The notes under the pieces: generated by a model
Told to the model about the DNA's origin: nothing
The model's input: only the letters and a program-made list of their open reading frames with translations
The model's database searches: none
Made by a program: the position numbers and the translations under genes
Shown here: positions 8,955 to 14,572 of the stretch, piece by piece
Layout: the number at the start of each line of letters is the position of its first letter
Position numbering within the stretch: position 1 is the first letter of the stretch
Assembly: GCA_013695505.1 (NCBI GenBank)
Contig: JACDAH010000199.1
Coordinates: 1 to 16,110, forward strand
DNA: 16,110 nucleotides
From: Chloroflexota bacterium
GTDB lineage: Bacteria; Chloroflexota; Limnocylindria; Limnocylindrales; CSP1-4
Direction of reading: 5' to 3'

Positions 8955-9049
8955 GAGCCTGCCCGCGGCGGATGGTGCGCCGCCCGGACAGACCGGGGGC
9001 GAGCCAGGGAACCTGTCGTGGCTCCGTATCGAACCTGGAGGACCAGCCC

Positions 9050-9409
9050 ATGGATGAACCGGCCGTTCGCAGTCAGGCCCAGGCGTTCTGCGACGCGCTC
9101 GCCGCGGGCGACGTGGATCGAGCGATCGAGGACTTCAGCCCGGAGCTCCGGCGCAACATCGGGGAGGTGCTTGCCCTCCTCCCCCTGCCCGCCAACGAGG
9201 TCGCGATCGATTCGATCGACCATGGCGGAACCGGCTACAACGTCATCCTTCGGCTGGCCGGTGAGGTCGACGAGGTGATGATCCAGACGCGCTGGAAGGA
9301 TCGCGACGGCCGGCCGACGATCGTCGAGGCATCGCACCTGAGCAAGACGGAGCGGGCGATCCCCGACGCGGAAGCCGACGACGAGGCCGCCGCCGACGGG
9401 TCGGCCTGA
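9050..9409 (+). CDS. Small NTF2-like (SnoaL-like) protein of unknown function
   Basis: 119 residues. The ATG at 9050 is preferred because GGAGG stands eight bases before it; the open frame extends back to 8972 without a ribosome site. The layout suggests an NTF2-like alpha+beta cone: first helices QAFCDALAAGDVDRAIEDF and SPELRRNIGEVLALL, then strands NVILRLAGEVDEVMIQTRWK and a closing PTIVEASHLS. The C-terminal 20 residues are an acidic Asp/Glu/Ala tail. NTF2-like proteins range from enzymes to simple binding domains; no catalytic residue set stands out, so no function is given. It is transcribed away from the HARE-HTH-like gene across the AT-rich spacer. Confidence 0.68.
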   Translation: MDEPAVRSQAQAFCDALAAGDVDRAIEDFSPELRRNIGEVLALLPLPANEVAIDSIDHGGTGYNVILRLAGEVDEVMIQTRWKDRDGRPTIVEASHLSKTERAIPDAEADDEAAADGSA

Positions 9410-9491
9410 CCTCCCCAGGACCGACGCGAAGGCCCTCTCCCGGCCGCCGCTCCCCTCTCGCGAGGCGGGCTGCAGACCTTTGAACGGCGGA

Positions 9492-9522
9492 GCGTTTCAG
9501 CCGGGTCCCGCGTTTCAGCCGG
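9492..9522. repeat. Short tandem duplication at the end of the VOC gene
   Basis: GCGTTTCAGCCGG occurs at 9492-9504 and again at 9510-9522, a period of 18 bases. The second copy contains the TGA of the minus-strand VOC gene, and the first supplies another TGA in the same frame six codons later. It looks like a recent slippage duplication. Confidence 0.8.
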
Positions 9523-9898
9523 CGGTGACGAGGACCGTGTTGCCGTCCGGGTCGTCGACCATGCACATGTATGCGTCGAAGCTGGTCAGCCACGGTGGGC
9601 GCCGGCCGCGGTAGCCGGCGTCCGTCAGCTCGAGGAACTTCGCGTCGACCGCGTCCCGGCCGTCAACGAAGAACTCGAGAATGATCCGCGACCCCCCGCT
9701 GGGCGGTTCGCGATCCGGGTCGTTGCGGGCGAACTGGGTCGTCAGGACCATCTGGTGCTCGTCGCCGATCGGGACCTGGATGTCGGTCCGCCCGTCGGCG
9801 CCCGGCGGGAACTCGACGCCGAGCCGACGATAGAACGCGAGCGAGCGAGGCAGGTCTTCGATGAGCACGACCACCATCGTGAAGCGCGGCCGCGTCAT
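9515..9898 (-). CDS. VOC-superfamily (glyoxalase/bleomycin-resistance/dioxygenase) protein
   Basis: 127 residues with the two beta-alpha-beta-beta-beta modules of the vicinal oxygen chelate fold: MVVVLIEDLPRSLAFYRRLG at the start of module one, IILEFFVDGRDAVDAKFLELTDAGY opening module two, and the family ending DDPDGNTVLV. VOC proteins bind a divalent metal and act as lyases, isomerases, dioxygenases or drug-binding proteins; the role of this single-domain member cannot be specified. The ATG has GGGAGA six bases before it. It stands alone on the minus strand, with a 347-base gap upstream. An 18-base duplication sits across its stop codon. Confidence 0.88.
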   Translation of the reverse strand: MTRPRFTMVVVLIEDLPRSLAFYRRLGVEFPPGADGRTDIQVPIGDEHQMVLTTQFARNDPDREPPSGGSRIILEFFVDGRDAVDAKFLELTDAGYRGRRPPWLTSFDAYMCMVDDPDGNTVLVTAG

Positions 9899-10100
9899 CG
9901 GCGTTCTCCCATTGCTGGATCGGATCGGGCCTGTCGGACCCTGGCAGGACCGGCGGCCGCGGGACCCCGCCCGCGGACTTGCCGGGCGGACTTTCGCCGG
10001 GCGCCGATCGCGGTCCTCGTGCCGGTCCCACCGTCCGCATCGGTCTCCCGTCGTTGCGAATGCTGAAGCGAGGCCGCCGAGCCATGGGCGCTCCTCTGGG

Positions 10101-10123
10101 GCGCAATGCTCCCGTCAGGCGCG
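10101..10123. repeat. 23-base dispersed repeat, copy 1
   Basis: GGCGCAATGCTCC followed by CGT and CAGGCGC. It matches copy 2 at 21 of 23 positions; the two differences are in the CGT/TGG centre. The ends GGCGC and GGCGC(G) allow a weak hairpin. Confidence 0.7.
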
Positions 10124-10222
10124 TTTCCGCGACGAACGCCTCGTGGACCTCCGCAGAATCTACATCTGCTGGTCATCTCGTCAGCTCTCCACGTGGAACC
10201 TGTCACCAAGACGGGCCTCACA

Positions 10223-10245
10223 GGCGCAATGCTCCTGGCAGGCGC
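10223..10245. repeat. 23-base dispersed repeat, copy 2, with hairpin arms
   Basis: GGCGCAATGCTCC followed by TGG and CAGGCGC, directly beyond the stop codon of the nitroreductase gene. GGCGC (10223-10227) can pair with GCGCC (10242-10246), giving a small stem that could act as a terminator or mark a REP-like element. Confidence 0.7.
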
Positions 10246-10674
10246 CTACCGGACCGGCGTCAGGCGGATCATCGGGATGACACGGCCGGTCTGCTCCGTA
10301 TAGGCCGCGAACCAGGGCAGCGCCGCGACGTGCTGGTTCCACAACCGCTCGCGCTCGGCACCGTCGACGAGCGTGGTCGCCTTGGCGTCGAACGTCTGGT
10401 TGCCCGCCTCGATCGATACCTCCTGGTTCGCTTCGACGTTGTGGAACCAGGCGGGGGCTTTGGGCGCACCGCCGGCGGTCCCCGCAACCACGTAGTCATC
10501 GCCGTCGCGGCTCCACGTCAGGAGCGCCCGGCGCGGCTGGCCGGTCTTTGCACCCTGGCTTGTCATGATCAACAGGGGATGCCCCGTCAGGGGACCCGCG
10601 GTGACCGCGCCATCGTGGGCGCGCATGTCGGCGATCACATCGTCCTCGAAGGTGGTCGACGCCCCGTCTGTCAT
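10246..10674 (-). CDS. Nitroreductase-family deazaflavin (F420)-dependent oxidoreductase, Ddn-like
   Basis: 142 residues, a usual size for the split-beta-barrel Ddn/FDOR family. These proteins use reduced coenzyme F420 to reduce quinones, nitro compounds and other electrophiles. The family signature is visible: LLIMTSQGAKTGQPRRALLT (GAKTG at 41-45) and GGAPKAPAWFHNV (68-80), where the Lys/Arg loop and the aromatic block line the F420 site, and the closing IPMIRLTPV. The start at 10674 is chosen for its AGGAG site eight bases upstream; the ATG at 10719 in the same frame has none and adds 15 unconserved residues. It diverges from the DUF922 lipoprotein. A second member lies at 12881-13324, only distantly similar, so this is not a recent duplication. 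Confidence 0.87.
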   Translation of the reverse strand: MTDGASTTFEDDVIADMRAHDGAVTAGPLTGHPLLIMTSQGAKTGQPRRALLTWSRDGDDYVVAGTAGGAPKAPAWFHNVEANQEVSIEAGNQTFDAKATTLVDGAERERLWNQHVAALPWFAAYTEQTGRVIPMIRLTPVR

Positions 10675-10722
10675 TGATGCGTCTCCTCGCTGTCGTCCGT
10701 ATGCGTCGCTGGTGGACATTCG

Positions 10723-10736
10723 GTTGCGAACGCAAC
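10723..10736. promoter_or_regulatory. Short inverted repeat between divergent genes
   Basis: GTTGCG, AA, CGCAAC: a perfect 14-base inverted repeat, 49 bases upstream of the nitroreductase start and 144 upstream of the lipoprotein start. It could be an operator for the nitroreductase. It may also be chance, since the arms are only six bases. Confidence 0.3.
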
Positions 10737-10880
10737 GATCTCACAGTCTCGCTCGGGCTGCATGGAACGGCGACAGGCCCCGCGACGCGGACGGATGGGC
10801 CCCGCCGAAGGTCACGACGACGGCGCGCCCGGGGTCGGCTAGGATCGTCCGGATCGGACACATCCGTCTGGTGGGGGCTC

Positions 10881-12062
10881 ATGACGCGTCGGAATTTCGC
10901 TCTCGCCGTCGCGCTCGCCACCCTGGCCGGAGCCTGTGGCGGCACCACGAGCCCGAGCACCCCCGGCTCGATCCCGCCACCAACCGGATCCGCCACGCCC
11001 GGCCCGACCCAACCGCCCCGGTCCCCGGTCCCCACCCCGGCGACGATCCTCGCCCTCGAAACGGCTTCCCGTCCCTCCGGGCCGTGGGCCGTCACGTTCC
11101 AGAGCCCCGGAACCGAGTCGGTTCGCGAGGTCTATCTCCTCAGCGCCGCCTGCCCGGCGCCGACCTGCGATCTCGGGGCGACCATTCAGACCTGGTCGGG
11201 CGACCGGCTGGGCACCGCGACATTCACCTTCGACGACGGGATGTACCGCCTCGAGGTCGAGGAGCGCGAAGTCATCGACTGCCCGACCCCGGTCGAGACG
11301 ATCGCCGACGGTGCGACCTGGGTCAGCCATACGAGCCTCCTGATCGCCGGGTATCGGGCGGCGGGCACGGCCGTCGTGAAGGTCGACATCCGCGGGACCC
11401 GAACGGTCTCCGTCACGCCCGTCGGTGACAACGGCTGCATTCCCGAGAAGATCGAGTACATCGCCAATGGCCAGGAGACCGAGCTCGCGGCCGCCCCGAC
11501 GGCGACGCCCCGACCCACCAGGACGACGTCGGTGCCGGGCATCAGCAAGAACTTCTTCGGCTCGGGCGTGACCATCGAGACGTATCGCGTCGGCGGGGCG
11601 TCGCCCGGCGAGATCATCGCGTCCATTCGCTCGAACGGTCCATACAGCGACTGGGCGAAAACCCGCGCCGAAGCCGTGACCCGTGTCGTTCCGAAGTACC
11701 GCTTCGAGCTCGTGGGCACCGGCGCTTCTTGCCATGTCAGCATCACGACCCGGCCGGCCGTCATCTACGTCTACACGATCACGCTGCCGCGCTGGAGCCC
11801 GCCGACGGGCGTGGCCGGCTCAACGATCAGTTGGTGGAACGACGAGATCCAGTCGGTCGCGCGCCACGAGCGCCACCACGTCGAGCTGTTCCGGGCCGGC
11901 GCCACGAGACTCAGCGGAGCGGTCGCCTCGAGCACGTGCGCGAACGTCGGGAGCCGCCTCGCGACGATCGGCCGCGACATCAACAGGCAGAACTGCGAGT
12001 TCGACCTGAAGGAATACGGGACGGCGATGGGCCTCACCCTCTCGTCCTGCCTGGCGAACTGA
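10881..12062 (+). CDS. DUF922-type lipoprotein with HExxH motif, putative Zn-protease-like
   Basis: 393 residues, exported. Residues 1-19 form a lipoprotein signal (MTRR, hydrophobic core, lipobox LAGAC with Cys19), so the protein is probably anchored outside the membrane. A Pro/Ser/Thr-rich linker (about 20-60) leads to a beta-rich domain (about 60-190) with paired cysteines. A second Pro/Thr linker follows (about 195-220), then a C-terminal domain from about 221. That last domain has the DUF922 pattern: YRVGG, NGPYSDWAKTRAEA, YRFELVGTGASCHV, TLPRWSPP, then H329-E330-x-x-H333 in RHERHHVELF. DUF922 is described as a predicted zinc-dependent protease, but activity is not established. The start is set by the signal peptide and the GGGGG run just upstream; the frame runs open to 10674 without coding character. 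Confidence 0.82.
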   Translation: MTRRNFALAVALATLAGACGGTTSPSTPGSIPPPTGSATPGPTQPPRSPVPTPATILALETASRPSGPWAVTFQSPGTESVREVYLLSAACPAPTCDLGATIQTWSGDRLGTATFTFDDGMYRLEVEEREVIDCPTPVETIADGATWVSHTSLLIAGYRAAGTAVVKVDIRGTRTVSVTPVGDNGCIPEKIEYIANGQETELAAAPTATPRPTRTTSVPGISKNFFGSGVTIETYRVGGASPGEIIASIRSNGPYSDWAKTRAEAVTRVVPKYRFELVGTGASCHVSITTRPAVIYVYTITLPRWSPPTGVAGSTISWWNDEIQSVARHERHHVELFRAGATRLSGAVASSTCANVGSRLATIGRDINRQNCEFDLKEYGTAMGLTLSSCLAN

Positions 12063-12117
12063 TCGAACGGAGCCGCCGATGTCCGAGGGCGCCGCGACGC
12101 TCGCTCGGCCGGGCGGG

Positions 12118-12504
12118 TCAAAGGACCGAGGCGATCTGGATCAGGTTCCCGCACGTGTCGTCGAAGACGGCAGCGGTGATAGGGCCCATCGCGACAGGCT
12201 CCTGGACGAACCGCACGCCGAGGTTCGACAGGCGCCGGAACTCGGCGTCGACATCGGCCACCCCGAATGAGGTGGCGGGGATGCCGTCGGCGACGAGCGC
12301 TTCCTTGAACGGTCTGGCTGCCGGGTGCTCGTCCGGCTCCAGGAGCAGCTCCGGGCCATCCGGATTCTCGGGTGAGACGACGGTCAGCCAGCGGTGGTCG
12401 CCCATCGGGACGTCGGCCTTCTTCACGAACCCGAGCCGGTCCGTGTAGAACGCCAGCGCCTTCGCCTGGTCGTCGACCAGGACGCTCGTGACGACGATTC
12501 TCAT
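12118..12504 (-). CDS. VOC-superfamily protein, ArsR-linked
   Basis: 128 residues, single-domain VOC protein beginning [26 protein letters not shown], with a second module from about VADVDAEFRRLSNLGVRFV and the ending FDDTCGNLIQIASV. The spacing LLLEPDEHPAARPFKEAL between modules is typical of the glyoxalase/extradiol-like small VOC proteins commonly encoded beside ArsR regulators. The ATG overlaps the ArsR stop in ATGA and has AGGAGG five bases before it, so both are made from one transcript. It is thus almost certainly controlled by the ArsR protein. Its substrate, probably a reactive small molecule, cannot be read from the sequence. It converges on the lipoprotein gene with 55 bases between them and no evident terminator. 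Confidence 0.9.
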   Translation of the reverse strand: MRIVVTSVLVDDQAKALAFYTDRLGFVKKADVPMGDHRWLTVVSPENPDGPELLLEPDEHPAARPFKEALVADGIPATSFGVADVDAEFRRLSNLGVRFVQEPVAMGPITAAVFDDTCGNLIQIASVL

Positions 12505-12788
12505 AAGTTCCTCCTGTTTCGCGTGTTCGGCCAGCGATCGACGATCTCCTGGAGCGGGCCGGGATCCAGGTCGTGGAACTTGTAGCGGCCCTCTCGGCGG
12601 GAAATGACGAGACCGGCGTCCTCGAGCACGTCGATGTGCTGGGAAACGGCCTGCCGCGTGGAACCGAGCCCGTGGCGCATGGTCAGACGGCTGCAGAGCT
12701 CGAACAGGGTCTGTCCGCTCCGCTCCGTCAGCTCATCGAGGATGGCTCGCCGGGTGGGATCGGCAAGAGCCTTGTAGATGTCGCCCAC
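12501..12788 (-). CDS. ArsR-family helix-turn-helix transcriptional repressor
   Basis: 95 residues, the compact winged-helix form. The N terminus ([19 protein letters not shown]) is the family hallmark; the recognition helix is in [19 protein letters not shown] (about 43-61) and the wing in [11 protein letters not shown]. Only one Cys (residue 32) is present and no CxC metal site, so this belongs to the non-metal-sensing ArsR group (SdpR/YdfF-like) often paired with VOC or SRPBCC genes. The start is GTG at 12788: homology begins right there, and the promoter -10 lies six bases upstream, leaving no room for a ribosome site, so translation is probably leaderless. An inverted repeat inside its promoter spacer suggests self-repression. 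It is the first gene of the ArsR-VOC pair. Confidence 0.93.
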   Translation of the reverse strand: MGDIYKALADPTRRAILDELTERSGQTLFELCSRLTMRHGLGSTRQAVSQHIDVLEDAGLVISRREGRYKFHDLDPGPLQEIVDRWPNTRNRRNL

Positions 12789-12794
12789 GCCGCG

Positions 12795-12824
12795 ATCATA
12801 GGCAAGTCGTTACTTGCATGTCAA
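12795..12824 (-). promoter_or_regulatory. Sigma-70-type promoter of the arsR-VOC unit with operator in the spacer
   Basis: On the minus strand TTGACA (12824-12819) and TATGAT (12800-12795) are 18 bases apart, close to the ideal sigma-70 pattern. The spacer is filled by the inverted repeat at 12802-12817. The predicted transcription start falls on or next to the GTG at 12788, giving a leaderless message. Confidence 0.8.
12802..12817. promoter_or_regulatory. Probable ArsR operator
   Basis: GCAAGT, CGTT, ACTTGC: a perfect 6+4+6 inverted repeat lying exactly between the -35 and -10 hexamers of the arsR promoter, where a bound dimer would block RNA polymerase. The assignment to this ArsR protein is inference from position. 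Confidence 0.75.
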
Positions 12825-12880
12825 CGCCGGCCCGCCGACGCCGGGCGGCGCACCGCGCGTGCTCATGGAAACATGTCGCC

Positions 12881-13324
12881 ATGCCACTCCATGGTGACTA
12901 CGAACCGAGCACGGCTGGCTGGGCCCGCCGTCAGACCGAGCTCTACGAGGCGACGAACGGCGCGCGGGGCGGCGACCTCCGGGGACGTCCGATTATCATC
13001 CTCACGTCCGTCGGCGCGAAGACCGGCAAGCTCCGAAAGACCGCGCTGATGCGGGTCGAGCACGACGGCCTGTACGCGGTCGTGGCGTCACTCGGCGGCG
13101 CCGCGAAGAACCCGGTCTGGTACGACAACCTCAAGAAGGAGCCGCATGTCGAACTGCAGGACGGTTCGACGAAGCGCGACTACCGGGCGCGCGAGGTCAG
13201 CGGCGACGAGAAGGCCACCTGGTGGAAACGCGCCGTCGAGACCTGGCCTGACTACGCGAGGTACCAGACCAAGACGAAGCGCCAGATCCCGGTCTTCGTC
13301 CTCGAGGCGATCGCCGAGGACTGA
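12881..13324 (+). CDS. Nitroreductase-family deazaflavin (F420)-dependent oxidoreductase
   Basis: 147 residues, the second Ddn/FDOR-type protein of the window. The N terminus [18 protein letters not shown] and LYEATNG are strongly typical of the family and fix the start at 12881, not at the upstream in-frame ATG (12818). The core has [20 protein letters not shown] (GAKTGK at 45-50), [18 protein letters not shown] and NPVWYDNL (77-84), the F420-binding blocks. The end [18 protein letters not shown] is the normal C terminus. It transfers hydride from reduced F420 to a quinone, nitro or enone acceptor; the physiological partner is unknown. No good Shine-Dalgarno is seen. The hexamer AAACAT lies six bases before the ATG, so leaderless initiation is possible. 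It is divergent from arsR, across 92 bases that include the ArsR operator, so joint control is possible. Confidence 0.9.
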   Translation: MPLHGDYEPSTAGWARRQTELYEATNGARGGDLRGRPIIILTSVGAKTGKLRKTALMRVEHDGLYAVVASLGGAAKNPVWYDNLKKEPHVELQDGSTKRDYRAREVSGDEKATWWKRAVETWPDYARYQTKTKRQIPVFVLEAIAED

Positions 13325-13351
13325 CCGCCCTTCCCTTGGCCTCGGCGCCGG

Positions 13352-13423
13352 CTACTTGGCCTTGGTGCCGTCCTTCGCCTTTGGTTGCTTCGGCTTCTTC
13401 GGGGTCTTGGCTTTCTTGTCCAC
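13352..13423 (-). CDS. Lysine-rich 23-residue micro-protein
   Basis: A closed open frame of 24 codons: GTG start, TAG stop, with an in-frame TAA upstream. The product begins MDKKAKTPKKPKQ and ends DGTKAK; nine of 23 residues are lysine, set in PK/KPK repeats, giving a strongly basic, disordered peptide like a histone H1 tail. A perfect AGGAGG (13429-13434) lies five bases before the GTG, the best ribosome site in the region, which is the main reason to believe it. No database family can be named from sequence alone; nucleic-acid or ribosome binding would fit the charge, but that is inference. It is convergent with the F420-type nitroreductase and downstream of the frameshifted small gene on the same strand. 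Confidence 0.6.
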   Translation of the reverse strand: MDKKAKTPKKPKQPKAKDGTKAK

Positions 13424-13428
13424 GATGT

Positions 13429-13434
13429 CCTCCT
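13429..13434 (-). promoter_or_regulatory. Strong Shine-Dalgarno of the lysine-rich micro-protein
   Basis: AGGAGG on the minus strand, five bases before the GTG at 13423. It extends to GAGGAGGA, an unusually strong site in a window where many genes have weak ones, and it decides the start of the 23-residue frame. Confidence 0.65.
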
Positions 13435-13477
13435 CGGCTGGTTAGGGGGCCGGTGACGATTCTCGCACGACGGGTCG

Positions 13478-13646
13478 TCAGGCGGTGACCGGATCCGTCC
13501 GCTCCACGAAGTCGGCCCGCCAGGCAGGCGCCTCGAACGGATTCGCGAAGTACTCCGTCATCCGCGAGACCTTCCGGTCATCGGGCGTAGTCGCCGGACC
13601 GCAGCACCTTTTCGAATTTCGCAACCATCTCACTCGCGGCACCCAT
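13478..13646 (-). pseudogene. Small gene with apparent single-base frameshift
   Basis: An ATG at 13646 has an excellent site (GGGGAGG, eight bases upstream) and opens MGAASEMVAKFEKVLRSGDYAR, then stops at TGA (13578). The other frame continues as DDRKVSRMTEYFANPFEAP to a TGA at 13478, with equally protein-like composition. The span is 169 bases, one more than a multiple of three. Removing one C from the CCC run just before the first stop joins the two into a single 55-residue protein. So this is either a frameshifted gene or a base-call error; two separate mini-genes of 22 and 27 residues are a less likely reading. The first helix resembles the start of NTF2-like proteins, but this is too short to name. 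It lies 69 bases after the HD gene on the same strand. Confidence 0.45.
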
Positions 13647-13715
13647 CGGATCGCCCTCCCCTGGTTCGAATGAGGACGCCCAGCCTGAACCGAAGCCCCG
13701 TCGCCGGCAAGGGAG

Positions 13716-14366
13716 TTATCCACCAATTGGCGAGGCTCCGTCCGTGCCGGCCGTCGACCATCGCGAACGGGCCATCTCGGCGGCGAGACCAGTCGTGTGC
13801 AGGAGGCGGGCGCTCTGACAGCCGGGGCGAACGGCCACCTCTCGTTCGATCGCGGCCAGGAACCGGCGATCGAACGCGCCCCGCGGAAACGCCTCGACCA
13901 CCTCGGGCCGGACGGCGTCGACGAGAGAGTAGCCATCGCCGCGAACGTCGAGCCCGGTGGCTCGGTCGAGCAACACCGATTCGATGCCGTCATCCAGTCC
14001 GACTCCGGCCCGCATGTGGAGGATGATCGCGATCGCTGCCTTCTCGGCATCGCCGGCCGGCATGCCGTTCCGCACGAGGAAGGCGCGAGCGATCTCGGCG
14101 CCCTCGACCTCGAAGCACATCGAGTTGCGCGGAATCCTGGTCAGCCCGATGTCGTGCATGAGGGACGACGTCCAGAGGATCCGCGGCTCGAACGCCCAGC
14201 CTTCGCCCGCACCGATCGCTGCGCCCCAACAGTAGGCCCGGACCGAGTGCGCGAACAGATAGTCCGGGAGCGACCGGTGGGCCCATCGCCACGTCGCCTC
14301 CGACACGTCGTCCTGCGGGATGTCGATCCCGCCAATCCGAGCTGGCAGGGCTGGAACGGCGCTCAT
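13716..14366 (-). CDS. HD-domain metal-dependent hydrolase, cyanamide-hydratase-like
   Basis: 216 residues. The HD-domain metal ligands can be placed at H40 (LFAHSVRAYCWG), H71-D72 (SLMHDIGLT), H117 (IILHMRAG) and D135 (LLDRATGLD). The block HSVRAYCWGAAIGAGEGWAF with the following ILWTSSLMHDIG resembles the small stand-alone HD proteins annotated as cyanamide-hydratase-like rather than nucleotide-signalling enzymes; true substrate unknown. The start at 14366 is chosen because GGAGGAG lies 11 bases before it and homology begins soon after. The frame stays open to 14528, but that extension is Cys/Arg-rich without family character and would include the palindrome at 14467-14484. The C-terminal 30 residues are low-complexity. 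It is divergent from the acyltransferase gene. Confidence 0.82.
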   Translation of the reverse strand: MSAVPALPARIGGIDIPQDDVSEATWRWAHRSLPDYLFAHSVRAYCWGAAIGAGEGWAFEPRILWTSSLMHDIGLTRIPRNSMCFEVEGAEIARAFLVRNGMPAGDAEKAAIAIILHMRAGVGLDDGIESVLLDRATGLDVRGDGYSLVDAVRPEVVEAFPRGAFDRRFLAAIEREVAVRPGCQSARLLHTTGLAAEMARSRWSTAGTDGASPIGG

Positions 14367-14466
14367 CGACGCGAATGCTCCTCCACCGGGCCCCGTGTTC
14401 GCAAGTTCGGGTCCGGAAGCCGTCAGGTGGTCGAGACAGGGACCCCGACATGTGACGCCCCGATGC

Positions 14467-14484
14467 CTGTCAATCGGTTGACAG
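14467..14484. promoter_or_regulatory. Perfect 18-base palindrome in divergent intergenic region
   Basis: CTGTCAA, TCGG, TTGACAG: a 7+4+7 inverted repeat between the HD gene (minus) and the acyltransferase gene (plus). Each arm contains TTGACA, a perfect -35 hexamer, reading outward in both directions. No good -10 is found at 16-18 bases on either side, so a dimeric regulator site is as likely as paired promoters. Confidence 0.5.
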
Positions 14485-14572
14485 TCACAGACCTCGCCGA
14501 CTCGCGTCACCCGTCCATCGGCCGCCACGACGAGCCCCGGCCAGCGGCGACCGAACCACGGGAGAACCAGGC

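Larger units (their letters stand above)
9899..10245. other. Intergenic stretch with two copies of a 23-base repeat
   Basis: 347 bases between the VOC gene and the nitroreductase gene, both on the minus strand. Open frames across it are low-complexity and lack ribosome sites, apart from the GGGAGA used by the VOC gene at its left end. It contains two near-identical 23-base elements (10101-10123 and 10223-10245), described separately. I find no RNA gene or clear promoter in it. Confidence 0.6.

Noticed and set aside
9423..9480. Possible terminator between the convergent NTF2-like and VOC genes (CCTC-TCGC-GAGG)
   Set aside because: Only a four-base stem and no T-run; too weak to list.
9895..10221. 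A minus-strand frame with CRFCGG in the gap upstream of the VOC gene
   Set aside because: Single Cys pair in an otherwise Arg/Gly/Ala shadow-like sequence and no SD; it overlaps the repeat elements.
10675..10719. Longer start for the first nitroreductase at 10719
   Set aside because: No ribosome site and 15 unconserved residues; AGGAG precedes the start at 10674.
13796..14050. Upstream part of the minus-strand frame that ends at 13478
   Set aside because: It overlaps the HD-domain gene in another frame and has shadow composition; only the last part, after the HD gene, looks like protein.
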